DNA from: Betaproteobacteria bacterium
GTDB lineage: Bacteria > Pseudomonadota > Gammaproteobacteria > Burkholderiales > SG8-39
Length of the DNA: 7,024 nt
Assembly: GCA_009693345.1 (NCBI GenBank)
Contig: SHXL01000145.1
Span: 1 to 7,024 of the forward strand
Reading direction: 5' to 3'
Position numbers and translations under genes: made by a program. This document shows positions 1-5,364 of the stretch, piece by piece. A model generated the notes under the pieces. That model saw only the letters and a list, made by a program, of their open reading frames with translations, was not told where the DNA came from and ran no database searches. How positions within the stretch are numbered: the stretch's first letter is position 1; each line of letters starts with the position of its first letter.

Positions 1-380
1 AGATCGAAGTCGCGGCGCTCGCCAAGTACAAGTGGGAAGAGATCAAGCCGCAGGTCGACCACATCATTTTCCCCGATGGAAAGAGGATCATCCTGCTCGC
101 CAAGGGTCGCCTCGTGAACCTCGGCTGCGGCACCGGCCACCCGTCGTACGTGATGAGCTCTTCGTTCGCCAACCAGACCATTGCGCAGATCGAGCTCTAC
201 ACCAACACCGCGAAGTATCCGGTCGGCGTCTACACGCTGCCCAAGCACCTCGACGAAAAGGTGGCCCGGCTGCAGTTGAGAAAGCTGAACGCGACGCTGA
301 CCGAACTGAGCGAGGAGCAGGCGAAGTACATCGGCGTGCCCAGGAGCGGCCCGTACAAGTCGGACCACTACCGCTATTGA
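1..380 (+). CDS. ahcY: S-adenosylhomocysteine hydrolase, C-terminal part (5' end outside window)
   Basis: This is the last 125 codons of adenosylhomocysteinase; the reading frame opens at base 3 and ends at TGA 378-380. The cytosolic NAD-dependent enzyme reversibly splits S-adenosylhomocysteine into adenosine and homocysteine, which relieves product inhibition of methyltransferases and feeds homocysteine to methionine synthesis. The visible part has the family's conserved C-terminal block: the VDHIIFPDGKRIILLAKGRLVNLG stretch is split here as VDHIIFPDGK then RIILLAKGRLVNLG, followed by GCGTGHPSYVMS, the ANQTIAQIEL helix and the terminal YKSDHYRY. The Lys and Tyr of that tail correspond to the residues that reach into the NAD site of the neighbouring subunit in characterised enzymes. 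The next gene on the same strand is an MTHFR-like protein, so the pair reads as a methyl-cycle operon. The identification is secure; only the start is missing. Confidence 0.97.
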   Translation, partial: IEVAALAKYKWEEIKPQVDHIIFPDGKRIILLAKGRLVNLGCGTGHPSYVMSSSFANQTIAQIELYTNTAKYPVGVYTLPKHLDEKVARLQLRKLNATLTELSEEQAKYIGVPRSGPYKSDHYRY

Positions 381-414
381 CCTGAAGGGAAAACTGCTCG
401 ACCCCGCGAGCGGG

Positions 415-1308
415 GTGCTGCTGTATGGCACCACGCCGCCGCGCGCGGGTACGACTGAAGGTGCGGTGCTCCAGGCGGCGGACAAACTGGTCGCCCGCCT
501 CGCGCCGCTGCCGGTCGACGGCGTGGTGGTCTACGACATCCAGAACGAATCGGGCCGCACCGATGCACCGCGCCCCTTTGCCTTCACCGGCACGGTGGAC
601 CCGCGCAGTTATTCGTCGCTGCTGGCCGTCCGCACCGGCAAGCCCACGATCACCTACAAATGCGTCGGCGACCTGGACGAACCCGCATGGCAGGTCTGGC
701 TGGATGCGGCGGCGCGCGATCACGGCGTCGAATTTCTTTCGGTCATCGGCCGGCCGACTTCGGGTGTGCGCTATCCGCTCGCTCTCTCCAAGGCGATCCG
801 CCTCGCCGCCGCGCACCCCGCAGGATTCACAGTAGGCGGCGTCGCGATCGCCGAACGCCACACCGCCGAGCGCAGCGAGTCGGCCCGGCTGCTTGCCAAG
901 GGCATCGAGGGCTGCGGCTATTTCATATCGCAGACCGTCTATCACGCCGAGGCCAGCGTGCGGCTGCTCGCCGACTACGCGCGCGATTGCCGCGGCGTCG
1001 GCGTCAAGCCGCGCCGCGTCGTGCTTAGCTTCTCGCCGGTCGGGCGCGAGAAGACCATGACCTTCCTGAACTGGCTGGGGGTACGGATCCCGCCCGAAAC
1101 CGCGCGCGCGATCCTGGGCGCGGCGAATCCGCTAGCGAAATCCATCGAGATCTGCCGCGACAACCTGCGGCGCATCCTCGAGCAGCCCTATGCGGGCGAA
1201 ATCCCGCTGGGCATCAGCGTCGAGAGCGTGGCGATCAGCAAAGACGAAATCGACGCGAGCGTGGACCTGTTCTACGTCCTTTCAGAAATACTCGGAAAAA
1301 AACTCTAG
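415..1308 (+). CDS. Methylenetetrahydrofolate reductase-like protein (non-canonical)
   Basis: A 297-residue protein from GTG 415, with the TIM-barrel pattern of the MTHFR family. These enzymes reduce 5,10-methylene-THF to 5-methyl-THF, the methyl donor for homocysteine. Family landmarks are the N-terminal TPPR (residues 7-10), AERH (146-149, with a conserved His), the folate-contacting Gln in ISQ (171-173), and LSFSPVG...LNWL (204-221), which recalls the mycobacterial Rv2172c-type reductases more than E. coli MetF. The E. coli catalytic Glu28 position (FEFFPP) is Gly5 here (YGTTPP), and the RGD aspartate at the FAD site aligns with Arg113 in IGR. The start is uncertain: the frame is open back through ahcY, and the codons from 376 on (IDLKGKLLDPASG) look like the family's usual first helix. 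The true start may therefore be a non-ATG codon upstream, such as CTG 382 or ATT 376. The position behind ahcY supports a one-carbon role; the exact activity is inferred. Confidence 0.8.
   Translation: MLLYGTTPPRAGTTEGAVLQAADKLVARLAPLPVDGVVVYDIQNESGRTDAPRPFAFTGTVDPRSYSSLLAVRTGKPTITYKCVGDLDEPAWQVWLDAAARDHGVEFLSVIGRPTSGVRYPLALSKAIRLAAAHPAGFTVGGVAIAERHTAERSESARLLAKGIEGCGYFISQTVYHAEASVRLLADYARDCRGVGVKPRRVVLSFSPVGREKTMTFLNWLGVRIPPETARAILGAANPLAKSIEICRDNLRRILEQPYAGEIPLGISVESVAISKDEIDASVDLFYVLSEILGKKL
1305..1308. other. Shared CTAG: overlapping TAG stop codons of two convergent genes
   Basis: The palindrome CTAG supplies TAG 1306-1308 for the MTHFR-like gene on the plus strand and TAG 1307-1305 for the monooxygenase on the minus strand. 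The two genes have no intergenic space, so any transcription terminator must lie inside the opposite coding region. A run of seven A (1296-1302) becomes a T-tract just beyond the minus-strand stop, but I see no convincing stem before it. Confidence 0.95.
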
Positions 1309-2477
1309 GCGGGAGCGGCGAGCGGCGCGTTCCACGCATCGTAGCCGTAGAGCCAACCGGTGTCGGCTTCTTTGGTGCGCATCCACGTATTGGCGCTGGA
1401 GATCGCCTGGATGCGCGCGGTGCGCGCCTTGCGATTCTCTTCGTAGAGCTTGAAGGCGGCGGCGATGTCTCCGCCCCCTGCGGCCTGCATCATCTCCAGG
1501 CAACGCGCCAGCACGGCCGCATCCTCGATCGCGGTGGCCGCGCCCTGCGCCATGTAGGGCGTCATCGGGTGGCAGGCGTCGCCAAGCAAGGTGACCGGCC
1601 CCGTACCCCAACTCGACAGCGGATCGCGCTCGAGGATCGCCCACTTGTGGCAATCGGGGCAGGCCTCCAGCACCGCGCGCACGTTGGTGTGAAATCCGTC
1701 AAAGGCCGCGCACAGTTCCTTCACGTCGCCCCGCGCTGACCACGATTCGCGCGTCATCCACTCGACAGGCTCGGGCTGGCTGGTGACGAAGTAGACTTCG
1801 TCGCGTCGCCGCGTGGTGTAGTAGATGACGATGTGGCGGTCCTCGCCCCACCACTTGGTGCGCGAAGGTCCGAGGTCCAGTCCGCCGAGGCGCGCCGCGG
1901 GGTAGACCGCGCGGTAGGCGACCCTGCCCCGGTTCACCGGCTTTTCGGGCCCGAACAGGATTTCGCGCGCGATCGAGTGCACGCCGTCGGCCGCCACCAC
2001 GGCATCGGCGCGCGCGCGCGTGCCGTCGGCGAACGCGAGCTCGACCCCGTCCGCGCGCGCATCCAGGCCGACCAGCTTCTTGCCGAGATGGATGATTTCC
2101 CGCGGCACCAGCGAGGCCAGCGCATCGTGCAGGTCGCCGCGGTGCATGCACAGGTACGGCGCCCCGTAGAGTTCTTCGGGCATCGGCAGCTCCGCGCGGA
2201 TGTCGCCGCTGTCCCACTCCCGGTTCAGGTGCGAGCGCGGAGCGAAGGCGAAGCCGCGCAGCTTCTCCTCGATGCCGATGCGGCGCAGCACCTTCATCGA
2301 ATTGGGCAGCATCTGGATGCCCGCGCCGATGCGCGCGAACCGGCTCGCCTGCTCGTAGACCGAGACTTCGGCACCGATGGCGCGCAGCGTCGCGGCCGCG
2401 GCCAACCCTCCCAGGCCCGCGCCGACGATGGCGATCGAAAGCGGGTGCTTAGGCGGCTCTCTTCTTGCGCTGTGCAT
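1305..2477 (-). CDS. FAD-dependent aromatic monooxygenase, NicC-like (6-hydroxynicotinate 3-monooxygenase family)
   Basis: A 390-residue single-component flavoprotein monooxygenase of the PHBH/salicylate hydroxylase class. The Rossmann GAGLGG motif is at residues 19-24, the NAD(P)H/FAD DG motif (AADGVHS) at 162-168, and the FAD-ribityl GDACHPM motif at 299-305. The segment KWWGEDRHIVIYYTT (208-222) and the C-terminal SANTW...GYD (361-380) match my recollection of P. putida NicC, which decarboxylates and hydroxylates 6-hydroxynicotinate. His215, Tyr219 and His303 correspond to NicC His211, Tyr215 and His302. NicC His47 is Gln55 here and Cys202 is Arg206, so the substrate may differ. There is no signal peptide; the protein is expected to be cytosolic. 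The ATG at 2477 lies 29 bases inside the end of the upstream aminotransferase gene, so translation is probably coupled. No strong ribosome binding site is seen. The family is certain, the substrate is not. The FAD urate oxidase HpxO is a weaker alternative. Confidence 0.88.
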   Translation of the reverse strand: MHSARREPPKHPLSIAIVGAGLGGLAAAATLRAIGAEVSVYEQASRFARIGAGIQMLPNSMKVLRRIGIEEKLRGFAFAPRSHLNREWDSGDIRAELPMPEELYGAPYLCMHRGDLHDALASLVPREIIHLGKKLVGLDARADGVELAFADGTRARADAVVAADGVHSIAREILFGPEKPVNRGRVAYRAVYPAARLGGLDLGPSRTKWWGEDRHIVIYYTTRRRDEVYFVTSQPEPVEWMTRESWSARGDVKELCAAFDGFHTNVRAVLEACPDCHKWAILERDPLSSWGTGPVTLLGDACHPMTPYMAQGAATAIEDAAVLARCLEMMQAAGGGDIAAAFKLYEENRKARTARIQAISSANTWMRTKEADTGWLYGYDAWNAPLAAPA

Positions 2478-3957
2478 CTTTTACATGCATCTGCGCGTAA
2501 GCGCCGTGCGCGGCGGACTCGGCGTCGCCGACATGCACCGGCAGGCCCAAATCGGAGAGCACCGAGCCGAGCGCCGAGAGGCACAGCATGACGTTGTCCG
2601 CGCGGCAGGAGTAGCCCATCAGGCCGAAGCGCCAGATCTTGCCCTTCAAGGGCCCGAGGCCCGCGCCGATCTCCAGGCCGAACTCGGCGAGCAGGCGCTT
2701 GCGCACTTCCTCCTCGTTCACGCCCTCGGGGCAGAGCACCGCGTTCATCTGCGGCAACTGGTACTGCTCCTTCACGAGGAACTTGAGGCCCATCGCTTCC
2801 AGCCCCGCCTTGAGCGCGAGATGGTGGCGCGTCGCGCGCGACCAGGCATTCTCCAGGCCTTCCTCGCGGATGAGGAGCAGTGCCTCGTGCAGCGCGAAGA
2901 GCGAATTCGTCGGCGCAGTGTGATGGTAGGTGCGTGCGCCCGCGTTCCAGTAGCCGAGCAGCAGGTTCATGTCCATGAACCAGCTGTGGATCTTGTCCTT
3001 CCTCTTCTGCACGCGCTCGACCACGCGCTCCGAGAACGACACCGGCGACAGGCCCGGCGTGCACGAGAGGCATTTCTGGCTGGCCGAATAGATGGCGTCG
3101 ACCTCCCACTCGTCCACCCGCACCGGCGTACCAGCGAGCGAGGTCACCGCGTCCACGATGACGAGCGCGCCGTGCTTGTGCGCGATCTGCGTCAGGAGCT
3201 TCGAGTCCGACTGCGCGCCGGTGGAGGTCTCGGCGTGGACGAAGGCGACGACCTTGGCGTCCTTGTGCTTCTTTAGCGCGTCTTCCAGCTTCTGCGGGTC
3301 GACCGGCTCGCCCCACTTGTCTTCCACCAGCACCGGCACGCCGCCGCAGCGGATCGCGTTCTCCAGCATGCGGCCGCCGAACACGCCGTTCTGGCACACG
3401 ATGACCTTGTCTCCCGGCGCGACCATGTTGACGAAGCAGAACTCCATGCCGACCGAGCCCGGGCCCGAGAGCGGGAAGGTGAGCGGGTTCTTGGTCTGAT
3501 ACACGTAGCGCAGCAGCGACTTCAGTTCTTCCATCATCTCGACGAACACCGGGTCGAGATAGCCGATCGCCGGCTGGCTCATGGTGGTGAGCACGCGCGG
3601 ATGGATCTCGGTCGGGCCGGGACCCATCAGCGTTCTCTGCGGCGGGTGGAAGGAATGGATGCGTTTCGCGGGGGCGTATTGGCTCATGGGATCACTCTCC
3701 GACATTCCAAAAGGTGCGTTATCCGGGCGCGACTTCACGCGCACCGGATTCTTCGCGCTGGCTTCGTTAATCACGTCTTCCGAACGAATGCGCCCCTGGG
3801 TGACGCGCTCCACTTCGCCCGCCCAACGCGCGGGGACGTAGCCCGTCTTCACCCAGTTGTGCACCACTGCCCGGTCGAGCTGGAATGCGCGCGCGACGTC
3901 GGCCTGGCTGCCGAACAGCTCAACCAGTCGTGCGGCGCAGTTATGGGCTTCGACCAC
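2449..3957 (-). CDS. HTH domain fused in frame to alanine/serine-glyoxylate-type class V aminotransferase
   Basis: One uninterrupted frame of 502 codons from GTG 3957. Residues about 8-62 look like a Cro/YdaS-type helix-turn-helix: LFGSQADVARAFQL, then recognition helix DRAVVHNWVKTG, then PARWAGEVERVTQGRI. A linker of about 30 residues follows. From Met91 there is a complete fold-type-I PLP aminotransferase resembling human AGXT: MGPGPTEIHPRV (111-122), YQTKNPLTFPLSGPGS (153-168), VDAVTSLAGTP (268-278, Asp269 to the pyridine N), SASQK with Schiff-base Lys295, YHHTAPTNSL (344-353) and substrate Arg443 in WRFGLMG. Such enzymes move an amino group from alanine or serine to glyoxylate; PucG/HpxJ-type ureidoglycine aminotransferases are relatives. 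ATG 3687 has a good ribosome binding site, so a 412-residue enzyme of normal length is probably made, alone or beside the fusion. The tail QRKKRAA is basic. The gene is the first of an operon with the monooxygenase. Confidence 0.88.
   Translation of the reverse strand: MVEAHNCAARLVELFGSQADVARAFQLDRAVVHNWVKTGYVPARWAGEVERVTQGRIRSEDVINEASAKNPVRVKSRPDNAPFGMSESDPMSQYAPAKRIHSFHPPQRTLMGPGPTEIHPRVLTTMSQPAIGYLDPVFVEMMEELKSLLRYVYQTKNPLTFPLSGPGSVGMEFCFVNMVAPGDKVIVCQNGVFGGRMLENAIRCGGVPVLVEDKWGEPVDPQKLEDALKKHKDAKVVAFVHAETSTGAQSDSKLLTQIAHKHGALVIVDAVTSLAGTPVRVDEWEVDAIYSASQKCLSCTPGLSPVSFSERVVERVQKRKDKIHSWFMDMNLLLGYWNAGARTYHHTAPTNSLFALHEALLLIREEGLENAWSRATRHHLALKAGLEAMGLKFLVKEQYQLPQMNAVLCPEGVNEEEVRKRLLAEFGLEIGAGLGPLKGKIWRFGLMGYSCRADNVMLCLSALGSVLSDLGLPVHVGDAESAAHGAYAQMHVKDAQRKKRAA
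3685..3700 (-). promoter_or_regulatory. Internal ribosome binding site and ATG for the aminotransferase domain alone
   Basis: Read on the minus strand, GGAGAG (3700-3695) is followed by 7 bases and ATG (3687-3685). This is near-ideal spacing and the best such site in the window. Starting here gives a 412-residue protein, the usual size for AGXT-type enzymes, without the helix-turn-helix part. Another in-frame ATG at 3705-3703 has no comparable site. Confidence 0.7.
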
Positions 3958-3963
3958 ACCGCA

Positions 3964-3992
3964 ATCTTAGCCTGTCAATCTGAGCTTGACAA
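3964..3992 (-). promoter_or_regulatory. Candidate sigma-70 promoter for the HTH-aminotransferase operon
   Basis: On the minus strand, TTGTCA (3992-3987, 5 of 6 to the -35 consensus) is separated by 17 bases from TAAGAT (3969-3964, 4 of 6 to the -10). Transcription would begin near 3957, which is also the first possible start codon (GTG) of the open frame. The message would then be leaderless, or else only the internal start at 3687 is used, with a leader of about 270 bases. The promoter lies just beyond the transposase remnant. It is a consensus match only. Confidence 0.5.
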
Positions 3993-3999
3993 GGCTCAG
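3973..3999. repeat. Two interlocking inverted repeats, possible operator
   Basis: TGTCAA (3973-3978) and TTGACA (3986-3991) form a perfect inverted repeat with a 7-base centre. CTGAGC (3980-3985) and GCTCAG (3994-3999) form a second one with an 8-base centre, and the two overlap. The first repeat fills most of the gap between the candidate -35 and -10, where a Cro-like repressor would block RNA polymerase. The HTH domain encoded directly downstream is an obvious candidate ligand; that link is inference. Confidence 0.5.
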
Positions 4000-4022
4000 T
4001 TGCTAGAGAGCGAACAGTTCGT

Positions 4023-4223
4023 CTATCCAGTTCGGCGGTCGCTGAGCACGGCAAGCTTGTTCGCCGCGTCGAACTTGCGCCGCTTGGCCAGCGCACGCAC
4101 CTCCGGGTCCGGCCTCGCGTTTGCCGCGGGCAAACCCGCGCTCGCCGGCCCGGCTCCCGCAGATTCCCCCGCGGCCACTGCTGCATTCAACGCTACGATC
4201 TTCAGCTTTTCCCTCGACGACAT
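4023..4223 (-). pseudogene. IS3-type transposase OrfA, N-terminal remnant
   Basis: A 66-codon frame from ATG 4223 to TAG 4023. Its start (EKLKIVALNAAVAAG) and the segment PDPEVRALAKRRKFDAANKLAVLS (residues about 38-61) resemble the beginning of IS3-family OrfA proteins, in which a PDPEV...KRRRF...YKLRIL stretch leads into the HTH. Here the resemblance stops about five codons before the TAG, so the HTH and all of OrfB are missing. The break lies near 4040. AAAGG (4238-4234) is a plausible ribosome binding site 10 bases ahead of the ATG. The fragment cannot act as a transposase and marks an old insertion followed by a deletion. Assignment is from pattern memory, not a search. Confidence 0.65.
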
Positions 4224-4229
4224 TGTTGG

Positions 4230-4262
4230 CCTACCTTTCGACAGTAATTCTATGAAGGTAGG
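4230..4262. repeat. Inverted repeat in the leader of the transposase remnant
   Basis: CCTACCTT (4230-4237) and AAGGTAGG (4255-4262) are perfect 8-base arms around a 17-base loop. In the minus-strand RNA the downstream arm contains the AAGG ribosome binding site of the OrfA remnant, so folding would hide it. Several insertion sequences use such hairpins to limit translation driven by outside transcription. That role is inferred. Confidence 0.5.
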
Positions 4263-4311
4263 TGTCTCACGTCACGTTGGCACAAACGGTTGGCGAAGTG
4301 GATCGGAGACA
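4263..4311. repeat. TGTCTC/GAGACA pair, possible outer end of the IS remnant
   Basis: TGTCTC (4263-4268) and GAGACA (4306-4311) are inverted copies 37 bases apart. Read on the minus strand, the sequence beginning TGTCTCCGATCC at 4311 starts 88 bases before the OrfA ATG, a reasonable place for an IS terminal repeat. Six-base matches arise easily by chance and no partner end is left in the window, so this is tentative. Confidence 0.25.
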
Positions 4312-4403
4312 TCGTCCTTCTCCAGAGATAGGGAACGGAACAAGACGGATTGCTACACCCTGCATCACACACTCCCTTTATCGTTTCGCCCTCATTATTA
4401 CCT
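4312..4403. other. Non-coding spacer of lower GC between two gene fragments
   Basis: About 49% G+C by count, well below the adjacent genes, with a pyrimidine-rich plus strand. I see no convincing open frame, RNA gene or promoter. It separates the hydrolase fragment from the IS remnant and probably belonged to the region behind the original hydrolase gene, or to the mobile element's target. Confidence 0.5.
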
Positions 4404-4690
4404 CTACACTCCCAACATTCCACCTCCGAGCGCGCGTGGGTCCCTCTGCCGCCAACGGCCCGACGCCACCTGATGCAGAAAGCCATCGAGAAGACGGTTG
4501 AATTCAGCAGGCTCCTCCAAGTGTAGTGTGTGACCGGTGCCAAGCATAATAGCGAGTTCAGCCGAGCTGATCGCTCGCTTCAGAAATATGCTCGGCTCAA
4601 GGGCAGGATCATTTTCATCGCCGGTCATAATCAGCGTCGGAATGGTGAGCTTGCCAAGCTCTTCCTTGAACGCCTCATCAAACGGCCTGC
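4404..4690 (-). pseudogene. Alpha/beta hydrolase, C-terminal fragment
   Basis: From about codon PFDEAF near 4685 down to TAG 4406-4404 the minus strand encodes roughly 93 residues of an alpha/beta hydrolase C-terminus. The segment LTIPTLIMTGDENDP is the late beta-strand with the acid-residue loop. GTGHTLHLEEPAEFN carries the expected catalytic histidine. FLHQVASGRW forms the last helix, and the natural stop is present. The nucleophile-elbow half is missing. Upstream of about 4690 the same frame is only a shadow of the acetyl-CoA hydrolase gene, which is read in another frame. The fragment has no start of its own, so it is a relic joined on by a deletion or recombination. The substrate cannot be inferred. 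Confidence 0.75.
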
Positions 4691-5364
4691 GGCTCGGCAG
4701 GCGGATTGGGCACGCCGAACAGGCGATGCGCCAGGCGCGGCGCATCCACCAGCACATCAAAATAGTCCGCACCGACTTCCGCGTCGCTGGTCATGAACGG
4801 CAGGTTGCGGTTCACCATGCCCAGCACCGCGCAGGGCACCCCGCCGGCGCGCATCGCGCTCACTGCGTCGAGCGTAAGGTCGGGATTGGAAGCGAGGCTG
4901 TAGCGTCCGTCGCGCTCGGCCACCATGACCAGCACGGCGTTCAGGCCGCGGGCGAGCATGTCGCGCGCCGCATGCGTGTAGTTGCTGCTGATGTAGCCCT
5001 GCTGCGCCGCCGCTACGCCGAGCATCGCGCCCGGGCGGAAGTAGAACTCGTTCAGATCGATGTTTGCCGGCACCGTCCCCGCACGCAGGTCACGCATGTA
5101 GTCGAGTTGCGGCACGCCGCCGAACATGCGCTTCGCGAAAGGTTCCAGGAAACGGCGCTCGAGATCGCCCGCCGCGTGCGGGACTTCTAGCGAAAGGGCG
5201 GTGAAAATAGACAGGTGAAGCTGCGGGTCGCACCTCGCGCGCGCATAGAGCGCGTTGACCAGCGGCACCGGCTTGCCGAGACCGAGCGGCGTGCCGCAGG
5301 CGATGCGCTTGCCGAGACGCGCCAGCAGCGCGTCGACCGCTACCTCAGGGTCGCCGGTGATCAC
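4678..5364 (-). CDS. Acetyl-CoA hydrolase/transferase family protein, truncated to its N-terminal third
   Basis: A 228-codon frame from GTG 5364 to TGA 4680-4678. It matches the N-terminal lobe of large acetyl-CoA hydrolase/CoA-transferase proteins, normally over 600 residues from memory: LGLGKPVPLVNALYARA (28-44), LSIFTALSLEVP (51-62), DLERRFLEPFAKRMF (67-81), FYFRPGAMLG (107-116), QQGYISSNYTHAARDM (121-136) and SNPDLTLDAVSAM (159-171). The resemblance ends near FGVPNPP (216-222), after which sequence from an alpha/beta hydrolase in a different frame takes over and a stop follows within about six codons. The second lobe, which carries the catalytic glutamate in CoA-transferases, is absent, so the product is probably inactive. 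The start overlaps the ttcA stop as GTGA, so the gene is the third member of the folM-ttcA operon and may still be translated. Confidence 0.85.
   Translation of the reverse strand: MITGDPEVAVDALLARLGKRIACGTPLGLGKPVPLVNALYARARCDPQLHLSIFTALSLEVPHAAGDLERRFLEPFAKRMFGGVPQLDYMRDLRAGTVPANIDLNEFYFRPGAMLGVAAAQQGYISSNYTHAARDMLARGLNAVLVMVAERDGRYSLASNPDLTLDAVSAMRAGGVPCAVLGMVNRNLPFMTSDAEVGADYFDVLVDAPRLAHRLFGVPNPPAEPQAV
4685..4702. repeat. Stem-loop sequence at the gene-fragment junction
   Basis: GCCTGC (4685-4690) and GCAGGC (4697-4702) are perfect 6-base arms around a 6-base loop. They sit exactly where acetyl-CoA hydrolase similarity ends and alpha/beta hydrolase similarity begins. The repeat may have helped form the deletion junction, or may be chance in GC-rich DNA. 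Confidence 0.45.

Noticed and set aside
88..945. Long minus-strand frame opposite ahcY and the MTHFR-like gene
   Set aside because: Arg/Ala-rich translation with no recognisable motif, and it lies opposite two well-supported genes. It is a GC-bias shadow.
1290..1340. T-tract after the monooxygenase stop as an intrinsic terminator
   Set aside because: The seven-T run is real on the minus strand, but the preceding GC-rich sequence does not fold into a clear stem.
2294..3397. Minus-strand frame of 367 codons overlapping the aminotransferase
   Set aside because: Out of frame with a clear PLP enzyme, low-complexity Arg/Gly-rich translation; shadow. Its last codons only echo the monooxygenase start region out of phase.
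3986..4014. Perfect TTGACA on the plus strand as a -35 for a rightward promoter
   Set aside because: No -10-like sequence at 16-18 bases spacing and no plus-strand gene follows. It is one arm of the inverted repeat.
4691..4772. First 28 codons of the minus-strand frame that contains the alpha/beta hydrolase fragment
   Set aside because: This part is the acetyl-CoA hydrolase gene read in the wrong frame (Arg/Trp/Cys-rich), so the hydrolase fragment has no genuine start.
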